DNA of 64,000 bases from positions 1 to 64,000 of the forward strand of contig JAUPSS010000006.1 of NCBI GenBank assembly GCA_040285825.1, written 5' to 3'. Origin of the DNA: Eukaryota sp. TZLM1-RC. Taxonomy: Eukaryota; Metamonada: BaSk clade. Below the pieces are notes generated by a model that was given only the letters and a program-made list of their open reading frames with translations, did not search any database and was not told the origin of the DNA. This document shows positions 1 through 13,273 of this stretch, in pieces; the first letter of the stretch is position 1; each line of letters opens with the position of its first letter. The translations under genes and the position numbers were made by a program.

Positions 1-353
1 AATTGTTTTATTAGTACAACATTCAATTGTATACTTTTTGATTTTTTTACTTTTTACAATTTAATGTTTAAAAATTAATACACTCAATTAATTCAAATAT
101 ATACAAAATCATTTGAAAATGTAATCATGAGTTTGTACTGATCAAGTAACACATAGCCAACATTACTACACACAATTTCACACAAAGTTTGATCACAAGT
201 TGATCACATCTAGTACATAAAGACTACATGCAACTCATCTAATCATACCAATGACCATTCAACCAATCATACCAATGACTACTCAAATGACCATAGCACG
301 GACTTTAACACCACAATTGTTATATTAATTGTCCCAAAATGGACTTTAAAGAT

Positions 354-388
354 TTGACCAATGATTGTAATAAACAACCATTGGTCAA
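354..388. other. Perfect 10-bp inverted repeat inside each satellite unit (example copy)
   Basis: TTGACCAATG at 354-363 pairs with CATTGGTCAA at 379-388 across a 15-nt loop, and this hairpin is repeated in nearly every unit. A second, shorter one lies 40 bp downstream: GTATC at 429-433 and GATAC at 440-444 with a 6-nt A-rich loop. The conservation of both arms in all units may simply reflect array homogenisation. They could also be protein-binding palindromes. Confidence 0.8.
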
Positions 389-3300
389 TATACGAAAACT
401 AGGAACTTCATATGAGCCTCAGTAAATCGTATCAAAAACGATACTCTTACACTTACAGCAATTGTTTTTATTAGTTTACAACATTCAATTGTATACTTTT
501 TGATTTTACTTTTTACAATTTAATGTTTTAAAAATTAATACACTCAATTAATTCAAATATATACAAAAATCATTTGAAAATGTAATCATGAGTTTGTACT
601 GATCAAGTAACACATAGCCAACATTACTAACACACAATTTCACACAAAGTTTGATCACAAGTTGATCACATCTAGTACATAAAGACTACATGCAACTCAT
701 CTAATCATACCAATGACCATTCAACCAATCATACCAATGACTAATCAAATGACCATAGCACGGACTTTAACACCACAATTGTTATATTAATTGTCCCAAA
801 ATGGACTTTAAAGATTTGACCAATGATTGTAATAAACAACCATTGGTCAATATACGAAAACTAGGAACTTCATATGAGCCTCAGTAAATCGTATCAAAAA
901 CGATACTCTTACACTTACAGCAATTGTTTTATTAGTTTACAACATTCAATTGTATACTTTTGATTTTTACTTTTTTACAATTTAATGTTTAAAAAAATTA
1001 ATACACTCAATTAATTCAAATATATACAAAATCATTTGAAAATGTAATCATGAGTTTGTACTGATCAAGTAACACATAGCCAACATTACTAACACACAAT
1101 TTCACACAAAGTTTGATCACAAGTTGATCACATCTAGTACATAAAGACTACATGCAACTCATCTAATCATACCAATGACCATTCAACCAATCATACCAAT
1201 GACTAATCAAATGACCATAGCACGGACTTTAACACCACAATTGTTATATTAATTGTCCCAAAATGGACTTTAAAGATTTGACCAATGATTGTAATAAACA
1301 ACCATTGGTCAATATACGAAAACTAGGAACTTCATATGAGCCTCAGTAAATCGTATCAAAAAAACGATACTCTTACACTTACAGCAATTGTTTTATTAGT
1401 TTACAACATTCAATTGTATACTTTTGATTTTTTACTTTTTTTACAATTTAATGTTTAAAAATTAATACACTCAATTAATTCAAATATATACAAAATCATT
1501 TGAAAATGTAATCATGAGTTTGTACTGATCAAGTAACACATAGCCAACATTACTAACACACAATTTCACACAAAGTTTGATCACAAGTTGATCACATCTA
1601 GTACATAAAGACTACATGCAACTCATCTAATCATACCAATGACCATTCAACCAATCATACCAATGACTAATCAAATGACCATAGCACGGACTTTAACACC
1701 ACAATTGTTATATTAATTGTCCCAAAATGGACTTTAAAGATTTGACCAATGATTGTAATAAACAACCATTGGTCAATATACGAAACTAGGAACTTCATAT
1801 GAGCCTCAGTAAATCGTATCAAAAAAACGATACTCTTACACTTACAGCAATTGTTTTATTAGTTTACAACATTCAATTGTATACTTTTGATTTTTTACTT
1901 TTTTACAATTTAATGTTTAAAAATTAATACACTCAATTAATTCAAATATATACAAAATCATTTGAAAATGTAATCATGAGTTTGTACTGATCAAGTAACA
2001 CATAGCCAACATTACTAACACACAATTTCACACAAAGTTTGATCACAAGTTGATCACATCTAGTACATAAAGACTACATGCAACTCATCTAATCATACCA
2101 ATGACCATTCAACCAATCATACCAATGACTAATCAAATGACCATAGCACGGACTTTAACACCACAATTGTTATATTAATTGTCCCAAAATGGACTTTAAA
2201 GATTTGACCAATGATTGTAATAAACAACCATTGGTCAATATACGAAACTAGGAACTTCATATGAGCCTCAGTAAATCGTATCAAAAACGATACTCTTACA
2301 CTTACAGCAATTGTTTTATTAGTTTACAACATTCAATTGTATACTTTTTGATTTTTTACTTTTTTTACAATTTAATGTTTAAAATTAATACACTCAATTA
2401 ATTCAAATATATACAAAATCATTTGAAAATGTAATCATGAGTTTGTACTGATCAAGTAACACATAGCCAACATTACTAACACACAATTTCACACAAAGTT
2501 TGATCACAAGTTGATCACATCTAGTACATAAAGACTACATGCAACTCATCTAATCATACCAATGACCATTCAACCAATCATACCAATGACTAATCAAATG
2601 ACCATAGCACGGACTTTAACACCACAATTGTTATATTAATTGTCCCAAAATGGACTTTAAAGATTTGACCAATGATTGTAATAAACAACCATTGGTCAAT
2701 ATACGAAACTAGGAACTTCATATGAGCCTCAGTAAATCGTATCAAAAACGATACTCTTACACTTACAGCAATTGTTTTTATTAGTTTACAACATTCAATT
2801 GTATACTTTTTGATTTTTTACTTTTTACAATTTAATGTTTAAAATTAATACACTCAATTAATTCAAATATATACAAAATCATTTGAAAATGTAATCATGA
2901 GTTTGTACTGATCAAGTAACACATAGCCAACATTACTAACACACAATTTCACACAAAGTTTGATCACAAGTTGATCACATCTAGTACATAAAGACTACAT
3001 GCAACTCATCTAATCATACCAATGACCATTCAACCAATCATACCAATGACTAATCAAATGACCATAGCACGGACTTTAACACCACAATTGTTATATTAAT
3101 TGTCCCAAAATGGACTTTAAAGATTTGACCAATGATTGTAATAAACAACCATTGGTCAATATACGAAACTAGGAACTTCATATGAGCCTCAGTAAATCGT
3201 ATCAAAAACGATACTCTTACACTTACAGCAATTGTTTTATTAGTTTACAACATTCAATTGTATACTTTTGATTTTTTACTTTTTTACAATTTAATGTTTA

Positions 3301-6300
3301 AAAATTAATACACTCAATTAATTCAAATATATACAAAATCATTTGAAAATGTAATCATGAGTTTGTACTGATCAAGTAACACATAGCCAACATTACTAAC
3401 ACACAATTTCACACAAAGTTTGATCACAAGTTGATCACATCTAGTACATAAAGACTACATGCAACTCATCTAATCATACCAATGACCATTCAACCAATCA
3501 TACCAATGACTAATCAAATGACCATAGCACGGACTTTAACACCACAATTGTTATATTAATTGTCCCAAAATGGACTTTAAAGATTTGACCAATGATTGTA
3601 ATAAACAACCATTGGTCAATATACGAAACTAGGAACTTCATATGAGCCTCAGTAAATCGTATCAAAAACGATACTCTTACACTTACAGCAATTGTTTTAT
3701 TAGTTTACAACATTCAATTGTATACTTTTTGATTTTTACTTTTTTACAATTTAATGTTTAAAAATTAATACACTCAATTAATTCAAATATATACAAAAAT
3801 CATTTGAAAATGTAATCATGAGTTTGTACTGATCAAGTAACACATAGCCAACATTACTAACACACAATTTCACACAAAGTTTGATCACAAGTTGATCACA
3901 TCTAGTACATAAAGACTACATGCAACTCATCTAATCATACCAATGACCATTCAACCAATCATACCAATGACTAATCAAATGACCATAGCACGGACTTTAA
4001 CACCACAATTGTTATATTAATTGTCCCAAAATGGACTTTAAAGATTTGACCAATGATTGTAATAAACAACCATTGGTCAATATACGAAACTAGGAACTTC
4101 ATATGAGCCTCAGTAAATCGTATCAAAAACGATACTCTTACACTTACAGCAATTGTTTTATTAGTTTACAACATTCAATTGTATACTTTTGATTTTTACT
4201 TTTTACAATTTAATGTTTAAAAATTAATACACTCAATTAATTCAAATATATACAAAATCATTTGAAAATGTAATCATGAGTTTGTACTGATCAAGTAACA
4301 CATAGCCAACATTACTAACACACAATTTCACACAAAGTTTGATCACAAGTTGATCACATCTAGTACATAAAGACTACATGCAACTCATCTAATCATACCA
4401 ATGACCATTCAACCAATCATACCAATGACTAATCAAATGACCATAGCACGGACTTTAACACCACAATTGTTATATTAATTGTCCCAAAATGGACTTTAAA
4501 GATTTGACCAATGATTGTAATAAACAACCATTGGTCAATATACGAAACTAGGAACTTCATATGAGCCTCAGTAAATCGTATCAAAAACGATACTCTTACA
4601 CTTACAGCAATTGTTTTATTAGTTTACAACATTCAATTGTATACTTTTGATTTTTTACTTTTTTACAATTTAATGTTTAAAAATTAATACACTCAATTAA
4701 TTCAAATATATACAAAATCATTTGAAAATGTAATCATGAGTTTGTACTGATCAAGTAACACATAGCCAACATTACTAACACACAATTTCACACAAAGTTT
4801 GATCACAAGTTGATCACATCTAGTACATAAAGACTACATGCAACTCATCTAATCATACCAATGACCATTCAACCAATCATACCAATGACTAATCAAATGA
4901 CCATAGCACGGACTTTAACACCACAATTGTTATATTAATTGTCCCAAAATGGACTTTAAAGATTTGACCAATGATTGTAATAAACAACCATTGGTCAATA
5001 TACGAAACTAGGAACTTCATATGAGCCTCAGTAAATCGTATCAAAACGATACTCTTACACTTACAGCAATTGTTTTATTAGTTTACAACATTCAATTGTA
5101 TACTTTTTGATTTTTTACTTTTTTACAATTTAATGTTTAAAAATTAATACACTCAATTAATTCAAATATATACAAAATCATTTGAAAATGTAATCATGAG
5201 TTTGTACTGATCAAGTAACACATAGCCAACATTACTAACACACAATTTCACACAAAGTTTGATCACAAGTTGATCACATCTAGTACATAAAGACTACATG
5301 CAACTCATCTAATCATACCAATGACCATTCAACCAATCATACCAATGACTAATCAAATGACCATAGCACGGACTTTAACACCACAATTGTTATATTAATT
5401 GTCCCAAAATGGACTTTAAAGATTTGACCAATGATTGTAATAAACAACCATTGGTCAATATACGAAACTAGGAACTTCATATGAGCCTCAGTAAATCGTA
5501 TCAAAACGATACTCTTACACTTACAGCAATTGTTTTATTAGTTTACAACATTCAATTGTATACTTTTGATTTTTACTTTTTACAATTTAATGTTTAAAAA
5601 TTAATACACTCAATTAATTCAAATATATACAAAATCATTTGAAAATGTAATCATGAGTTTGTACTGATCAAGTAACACATAGCCAACATTACTAACACAC
5701 AATTTCACACAAAGTTTGATCACAAGTTGATCACATCTAGTACATAAAGACTACATGCAACTCATCTAATCATACCAATGACCATTCAACCAATCATACC
5801 AATGACTAATCAAATGACCATAGCACGGACTTTAACACCACAATTGTTATATTAATTGTCCCAAAATGGACTTTAAAGATTTGACCAATGATTGTAATAA
5901 ACAACCATTGGTCAATATACGAAACTAGGAACTTCATATGAGCCTCAGTAAATCGTATCAAAAACGATACTCTTACACTTACAGCAATTGTTTTATTAGT
6001 TTACAACATTCAATTGTATACTTTTTGATTTTTTACTTTTTTACAATTTAATGTTTAAAAATTAATACACTCAATTAATTCAAATATATACAAAATCATT
6101 TGAAAATGTAATCATGAGTTTGTACTGATCAAGTAACACATAGCCAACATTACTAACACACAATTTCACACAAAGTTTGATCACAAGTTGATCACATCTA
6201 GTACATAAAGACTACATGCAACTCATCTAATCATACCAATGACCATTCAACCAATCATACCAATGACTAATCAAATGACCATAGCACGGACTTTAACACC

Positions 6301-9300
6301 ACAATTGTTATATTAATTGTCCCAAAATGGACTTTAAAGATTTGACCAATGATTGTAATAAACAACCATTGGTCAATATACGAAACTAGGAACTTCATAT
6401 GAGCCTCAGTAAATCGTATCAAAAACGATACTCTTACACTTACAGCAATTGTTTTATTAGTTTACAACATTCAATTGTATACTTTTGATTTTTTACTTTT
6501 TTACAATTTAATGTTTAAAAATTAATACACTCAATTAATTCAAATATATACAAAATCATTTGAAAATGTAATCATGAGTTTGTACTGATCAAGTAACACA
6601 TAGCCAACATTACTAACACACAATTTCACACAAAGTTTGATCACAAGTTGATCACATCTAGTACATAAAGACTACATGCAACTCATCTAATCATACCAAT
6701 GACCATTCAACCAATCATACCAATGACTAATCAAATGACCATAGCACGGACTTTAACACCACAATTGTTATATTAATTGTCCCAAAATGGACTTTAAAGA
6801 TTTGACCAATGATTGTAATAAACAACCATTGGTCAATATACGAAACTAGGAACTTCATATGAGCCTCAGTAAATCGTATCAAAAACGATACTCTTACACT
6901 TACAGCAATTGTTTTATTAGTTTACAACATTCAATTGTATACTTTTTGATTTTTTACTTTGTTTACAATTTAATGTTTAAAAATTAATACACTCAATTAA
7001 TTCAAATATATACAAAATCATTTGAAAATGTAATCATGAGTTTGTACTGATCAAGTAACACATAGCCAACATTACTAACACACAATTTCACACAAAGTTT
7101 GATCACAAGTTGATCACATCTAGTACATAAAGACTACATGCAACTCATCTAATCATACCAATGACCATTCAACCAATCATACCAATGACTAATCAAATGA
7201 CCATAGCACGGACTTTAACACCACAATTGTTATATTAATTGTCCCAAAATGGACTTTAAAGATTTGACCAATGATTGTAATAAACAACCATTGGTCAATA
7301 TACGAAACTAGGAACTTCATATGAGCCTCAGTAAATCGTATCAAAACGATACTCTTACACTTACAGCAATTGTTTTATTAGTTTACAACATTCAATTGTA
7401 TACTTTTTGATTTTTTACTTTTTTACAATTTAATGTTTAAAAATTAATACACTCAATTAATTCAAATATATACAAAATCATTTGAAAATGTAATCATGAG
7501 TTTGTACTGATCAAGTAACACATAGCCAACATTACTAACACACAATTTCACACAAAGTTTGATCACAAGTTGATCACATCTAGTACATAAAGACTACATG
7601 CAACTCATCTAATCATACCAATGACCATTCAACCAATCATACCAATGACTAATCAAATGACCATAGCACGGACTTTAACACCACAATTGTTATATTAATT
7701 GTCCCAAAATGGACTTTAAAGATTTGACCAATGATTGTAATAAACAACCATTGGTCAATATACGAAACTAGGAACTTCATATGAGCCTCAGTAAATCGTA
7801 TCAAAAACGATACTCTTACACTTACAGCAATTGTTTTATTAGTTTACAACATTCAATTGTATACTTTTTGATTTTTACTTTTTTACAATTTAATGTTTAA
7901 AATTAATACACTCAATTAATTCAAATATATACAAAATCATTTGAAAATGTAATCATGAGTTTGTACTGATCAAGTAACACATAGCCAACATTACTAACAC
8001 ACAATTTCACACAAAGTTTGATCACAAGTTGATCACATCTAGTACATAAGGACTACATGCAACTCATCTAATCATACCAATGACCATTCAACCAATCATA
8101 CCAATGACTAATCAAAAAAAAGGACTACCATAGCACGGACTTTAACACCACAATTGTTATATTAATTGTCCCAAAATGGACTTTAAAGATTTGACCAATG
8201 ATTGTAATAAACAACCATTGGTCAATATACGAAACTAGGAACTTCATATGAGCCTCAGTAAATCGTATCAAAACGATACTCTTACACTTACAGCAATTGT
8301 TTTTATTAGTTTACAACATTCAATTGTATACTTTTGATTTTTACTTTTTACAATTTAATGTTTAAAAATTAATACACTCAATTAATTCAAATATATACAA
8401 AATCATTTGAAAATGTAATCATGAGTTTGTACTGATCAAGTAACACATAGCCAACATTACTAACACACAATTTCACACAAAGTTTGATCACAAGTTGATC
8501 ACATCTAGTACATAAAGACTACATGCAACTCATCTAATCATACCAATGACCATTCAACCAATCATACCAATGACTAATCAAATGACCATAGCACGGACTT
8601 TAACACCACAATTGTTATATTAATTGTCCCAAAATGGACTTTAAAGATTTGACCAATGATTGTAATAAACAACCATTGGTCAATATACGAAACTAGGAAC
8701 TTCATATGAGCCTCAGTAAATCGTATCAAAAACGATACTCTTACACTTACAGCAATTGTTTTATTAGTTTACAACATTCAATTGTATACTTTTTGATTTT
8801 TTATTTTTTTTAATGTTTAAAAATTAATACACTCAATTAATTCAAATATATACAAAATCATTTGAAAATGTAATCATGAGTTTGTACTGATCAAGTAACA
8901 CATAGCCAACATTACTAACACACAATTTCACACAAAGTTTGATCACAAGTTGATCACATCTAGTACATAAAGACTACATGCAACTCATCTAATCATACCA
9001 ATGACCATTCAACCAATCATACCAATGACTAATCAAATGACCATAGCACGGACTTTAACACCACAATTGTTATATTAATTGTCCCAAAATGGACTTTAAA
9101 GATTTGACCAATGATTGTAATAAACAACCATTGGTCAATATACGAAACTAGGAACTTCATATGAGCCTCAGTAAATCGTATCAAAAACGATACTCTTACA
9201 CTTACAGCAATTGTTTTATTAGTTTACAACATTCAATTGTATACTTTTTGATTTTTTATTTTGTTTACAATTTAATGTTTAAAAATTAATACACTCAATT

Positions 9301-11924
9301 AATTCAAATATATACAAAATCATTTGAAAATGTAATCATGAGTTTGTACTGATCAAGTAACACATAGCCAACATTACTAACACACAATTTCACACAAAGT
9401 TTGATCACAAGTTGATCACATCTAGTACATAAAGACTACATGCAACTCATCTAATCATACCAATGACCATTCAACCAATCATACCAATGACTAATCAAAT
9501 GACCATAGCACGGACTTTAACACCACAATTGTTATATTAATTGTCCCAAAATGGACTTTAAAGATTTGACCAATGATTGTAATAAACAACCATTGGTCAA
9601 TATACGAAACTAGGAACTTCATATGAGCCTCAGTAAATCGTATCAAAACGATACTCTTACACTTACAGCAATTGTTTTATTAGTTTACAACATTCAATTG
9701 TATACTTTTGATTTTTACTTTTTTACAATTTAATGTTTAAAATTAATACACTCAATTAATTCAAATATATACAAAATCATTTGAAAATGTAATCATGAGT
9801 TTGTACTGATCAAGTAACACATAGCCAACATTACTAACACACAATTTCACACAAAGTTTGATCACAAGTTGATCACATCTAGTACATAAAGACTACATGC
9901 AACTCATCTAATCATACCAATGACCATTCAACCAATCATACCAATGACTAATCAAATGACCATAGCACGGACTTTAACACCACAATTGTTATATTAATTG
10001 TCCCAAAATGGACTTTAAAGATTTGACCAATGATTGTAATAAACAACCATTGGTCAATATACGAAACTAGGAACTTCATATGAGCCTCAGTAAATCGTAT
10101 CAAAAACGATACTCTTACACTTACAGCAATTGTTTTATTAGTTTACAACATTCAATTGTATACTTTTTGATTTTTTATTTTTTTTAATGTTTAAAAATTA
10201 ATACACTCAATTAATTCAAATATATACAAAATCATTTGAAAATGTAATCATGAGTTTGTACTGATCAAGTAACACATAGCCAACATTACTAACACACAAT
10301 TTCACACAAAGTTTGATCACAAGTTGATCACATCTAGTACATAAAGACTACATGCAACTCATCTAATCATACCAATGACCATTCAACCAATCATACCAAT
10401 GACTAATCAAATGACCATAGCACGGACTTTAACACCACAATTGTTATATTAATTGTCCCAAAATGGACTTTAAAGATTTGACCAATGATTGTAATAAACA
10501 ACCATTGGTCAATATACGAAACTAGGAACTTCATATGAGCCTCAGTAAATCGTATCAAAAACGATACTCTTACACTTACAGCAATTGTTTTATTAGTTTA
10601 CAACATTCAATTGTATACTTTTGATTTTTTACTTTTTACAATTTAATGTTTAAAAATTAATACACTCAATTAATTCAAATATATACAAAATCATTTGAAA
10701 ATGTAATCATGAGTTTGTACTGATCAAGTAACACATAGCCAACATTACTAACACACAATTTCACACAAAGTTTGATCACAAGTTGATCACATCTAGTACA
10801 TAAAGACTACATGCAACTCATCTAATCATACCAATGACCATTCAACCAATCATACCAATGACTAATCAAATGACCATAGCACGGACTTTAACACCACAAT
10901 TGTTATATTAATTGTCCCAAAATGGACTTTAAAGATTTGACCAATGATTGTAATAAACAACCATTGGTCAATATACGAAACTAGGAACTTCATATGAGCC
11001 TCAGTAAATCGTATCAAAAACGATACTCTTACACTTACAGCAATTGTTTTATTAGTTTACAACATTCAATTGTATACTTTTTGATTTTTACTATTTTTAC
11101 AATTTAATGTTTAAAAATTAATACACTCAATTAATTCAAATATATACAAAATCATTTGAAAATGTAATCATGAGTTTGTACTGATCAAGTAACACATAGC
11201 CAACATTACTAACACACAATTTCACACAAAGTTTGATCACAAGTTGATCACATCTAGTACATAAAGACTACATGCAACTCATCTAATCATACCAATGACC
11301 ATTCAACCAATCATACCAATGACTACTCAAATGACCATAGCACGGACTTTAACACCACAATTGTTATATTAATTGTCCCAAAATGGACTTTAAAGATTTG
11401 ACCAATGATTGTAATAAACAACCATTGGTCAATATACGAAACTAGGAACTTCATATGAGCCTCAGTAAATCGTATCAAAAACGATACTCTTACACTTACA
11501 GCAATTGTTTTATTAGTTTACAACATTCAATTGTATACTTTTGATTTTTTACTATTTTTACAATTTAATGTTTAAAAATTAATACACTCAATTAATTCAA
11601 ATATATACAAAATCATTTGAAAATGTAATCATGAGTTTGTACTGATCAAGTAACACATAGCCAACATTACTAACACACAATTTCACACAAAGTTTGATCA
11701 CAAGTTGATCACATCTAGTACATAAAGACTACATGCAACTCATCTAATCATACCAATGACCATTCAACCAATCATACCAATGACTAATCAAATGACCATA
11801 GCACGGACTTTAACACCACAATTGTTATATTAATTGTCCCAAAATGGACTTTAAAGATTTGACCAATGATTGTAATAAACAACCATTGGTCAATATACGA
11901 AACTAGGAACTTCATATGAGCCTC

Positions 11925-11936
11925 AGTAAATCGTAT
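11925..11936. repeat. Left target-site duplication of the LINE in the satellite
   Basis: The 12-bp string agtaaatcgtat ends the interrupted satellite unit here and reappears at 13262-13273, where the unit resumes. Removing the insert plus one copy leaves a unit of exactly 461 bp. Confidence 0.95.
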
Positions 11937-13261
11937 TAATTTTCAAGCAAATTGGTTTGAAATTGAATTTGACAAAAACCGAAGTGTTTTCAGTTGAAGA
12001 TGATTTCATGTGTTTGGGATCTCCAATAGGTTCTACTGAGTTTGAATCCTCTTTTATAATTCAAAAAGTTCAAAATGAATTGATTCCCAGTTTATTTTTA
12101 TTAAAATCATTACCACTACAAAATCAATTTTTAATATTTAGACATTGTATTAATTCAATTTTGATGTACTGGGCCCGAACAGTTCCCTATGAATCCACCA
12201 GAATGGGTTTTCATCTTTGGGTTTCAGAATTTGTTGCTTATTTCAACTTAATAGGATTGGAAGAATCAAATAATTTTGATTTAATTTATTTGCCTCATTC
12301 TTTGGGTGGATTAGGATTTCTCCATCTGGGCCAAGTTGCACATATTTGCTATTCAGTTTCTGTATACTTGGCTGTACGTGATCTTGATTTAACGAATTTA
12401 ATTCCAAGTGATCAGTATAGGGTTTTACTATCAGCTTTATCACCTTCTTTTGCTGGTTTTGACTCAATCTGGGACAAACGAATTAAAATTTGCCAACGTC
12501 AAATCACTCATTTATTTTATAAGGAGAAATTGAGTCTTTTGAAGGAAAAACTATCAGAATGCGAACGACTACAATTTATTTCAAATTGTGACAGTCAATC
12601 TTCTTGTTTTTTGAAAGTCTTGCCTATTTCTCAAAATTTCACGTTCTCAGATGATTGCTTTAAATACCTAATAAATCTGAGATTGCTTCAAGGAGAACAA
12701 TTTGTGATATGTCCTTTGTGTGGTTATGGAGACCTAGGCTTAGATCACTCTTTTCAATGTAGAAAAGTCTCGAGAATGGTTACACAAAGACATGACGAAG
12801 TAAATAATTTTATTAACGAATTAAATAATTTTGAATCTGAAAAGGAATTTAAATTTGGTTTAAATAAGCAGTTACGTGTTGATGGCTTTCAAACGTCAAC
12901 CAAAATTGCTTTTGATGTTACCATAGTTGGAGGTTATGGTAATAATTGGAGTGATGCTTTTTCGAAAGCTTATTCTGATAAAATTGCAAAGTATTCAATT
13001 TTAAAAGAATTAAATTTAATTAACCAAATTGTTCCTCTCGTTTTTAGTGTTCATGGGGGTTTTTACACTAAAACAAAAGTACTGTTTGACCAATTTGGAT
13101 GGAATGAGTTAGCAAATGAAATTAGTTGTATCATTTTGAAGAATAGCTTTAAATGCCACAGTGCATTTAATTATATACTTCAAAAGAAAAGAGAAGATCG
13201 TCAATGTTGGTAGGTAGTTGTTTTTTAGTATTCAAGTAGTTTCTTCTTAATTTTCAATAAA
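11937..13261 (+). mobile_element. 5'-truncated RLE-type non-LTR retrotransposon inserted in the satellite
   Basis: This 1,325-bp block interrupts a satellite unit and is flanked by a 12-bp target-site duplication. Its 3' end carries an AATAAA motif directly at the junction, and the reading frame inside has no ATG at its 5' edge. Those are the marks of target-primed reverse transcription with 5' truncation. The sequence is unlike the satellite and holds one long open frame. The insertion point lies within the left arm of the short GTATC/GATAC inverted repeat of the satellite unit. The lack of stops in the frame suggests a young insertion. Confidence 0.93.
11957..13213 (+). CDS. LINE C-terminal fragment: end of RT, zinc knuckle, restriction-like endonuclease
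   Basis: The frame is open for about 418 codons but starts at a TTG with no upstream ATG, so it is the 3' part of a longer retrotransposon protein. The first ~200 residues are rich in Leu/Phe and resemble the thumb/linker region that follows a LINE reverse transcriptase; the YxDD box is not included. Near residue 254 there is a zinc-knuckle-like CPLCGYGDLGLDHSFQC (C-x2-C-x8-H-x3-C). After it come a conserved Asp (RVDGF) and then AFDVTIVGG, spaced like the PD...D catalytic core of the restriction-like endonuclease in R2-, NeSL- and Genie-type elements. This family assignment is inferred from motif order. The fragment is probably not translated on its own. Confidence 0.75.
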   Translation: MKLNLTKTEVFSVEDDFMCLGSPIGSTEFESSFIIQKVQNELIPSLFLLKSLPLQNQFLIFRHCINSILMYWARTVPYESTRMGFHLWVSEFVAYFNLIGLEESNNFDLIYLPHSLGGLGFLHLGQVAHICYSVSVYLAVRDLDLTNLIPSDQYRVLLSALSPSFAGFDSIWDKRIKICQRQITHLFYKEKLSLLKEKLSECERLQFISNCDSQSSCFLKVLPISQNFTFSDDCFKYLINLRLLQGEQFVICPLCGYGDLGLDHSFQCRKVSRMVTQRHDEVNNFINELNNFESEKEFKFGLNKQLRVDGFQTSTKIAFDVTIVGGYGNNWSDAFSKAYSDKIAKYSILKELNLINQIVPLVFSVHGGFYTKTKVLFDQFGWNELANEISCIILKNSFKCHSAFNYILQKKREDRQCW

Positions 13262-13273
13262 AGTAAATCGTAT
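13262..13273. repeat. Right target-site duplication of the LINE in the satellite
   Basis: Second copy of agtaaatcgtat. The satellite unit resumes immediately after it in the correct phase. Confidence 0.95.

Larger units (their letters stand above)
1..11936. repeat. Tandem satellite array, ~461-bp unit, homogeneous block (26 units)
   Basis: The same unit recurs head to tail. Counting from the start of its 'aattgttttattag' segment, unit starts fall at 1, 460, 922, 1386, 1849, 2309, 2770, 3230, 3690, 4151 and so on to 11503, with spacings of 455-466 bp. Most of the length variation lies in the poly-T/poly-A tracts near each unit start. Units in this block are nearly identical (variant with 'ttactaacacac' and 'ctcatctaatcatacc'). 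One unit at about 8,115 has a 7-bp A-rich insertion. There is no convincing open reading frame in either strand. The array runs off the left window edge. The role is unknown; centromeric or subtelomeric satellite are both possible. Confidence 0.98.
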
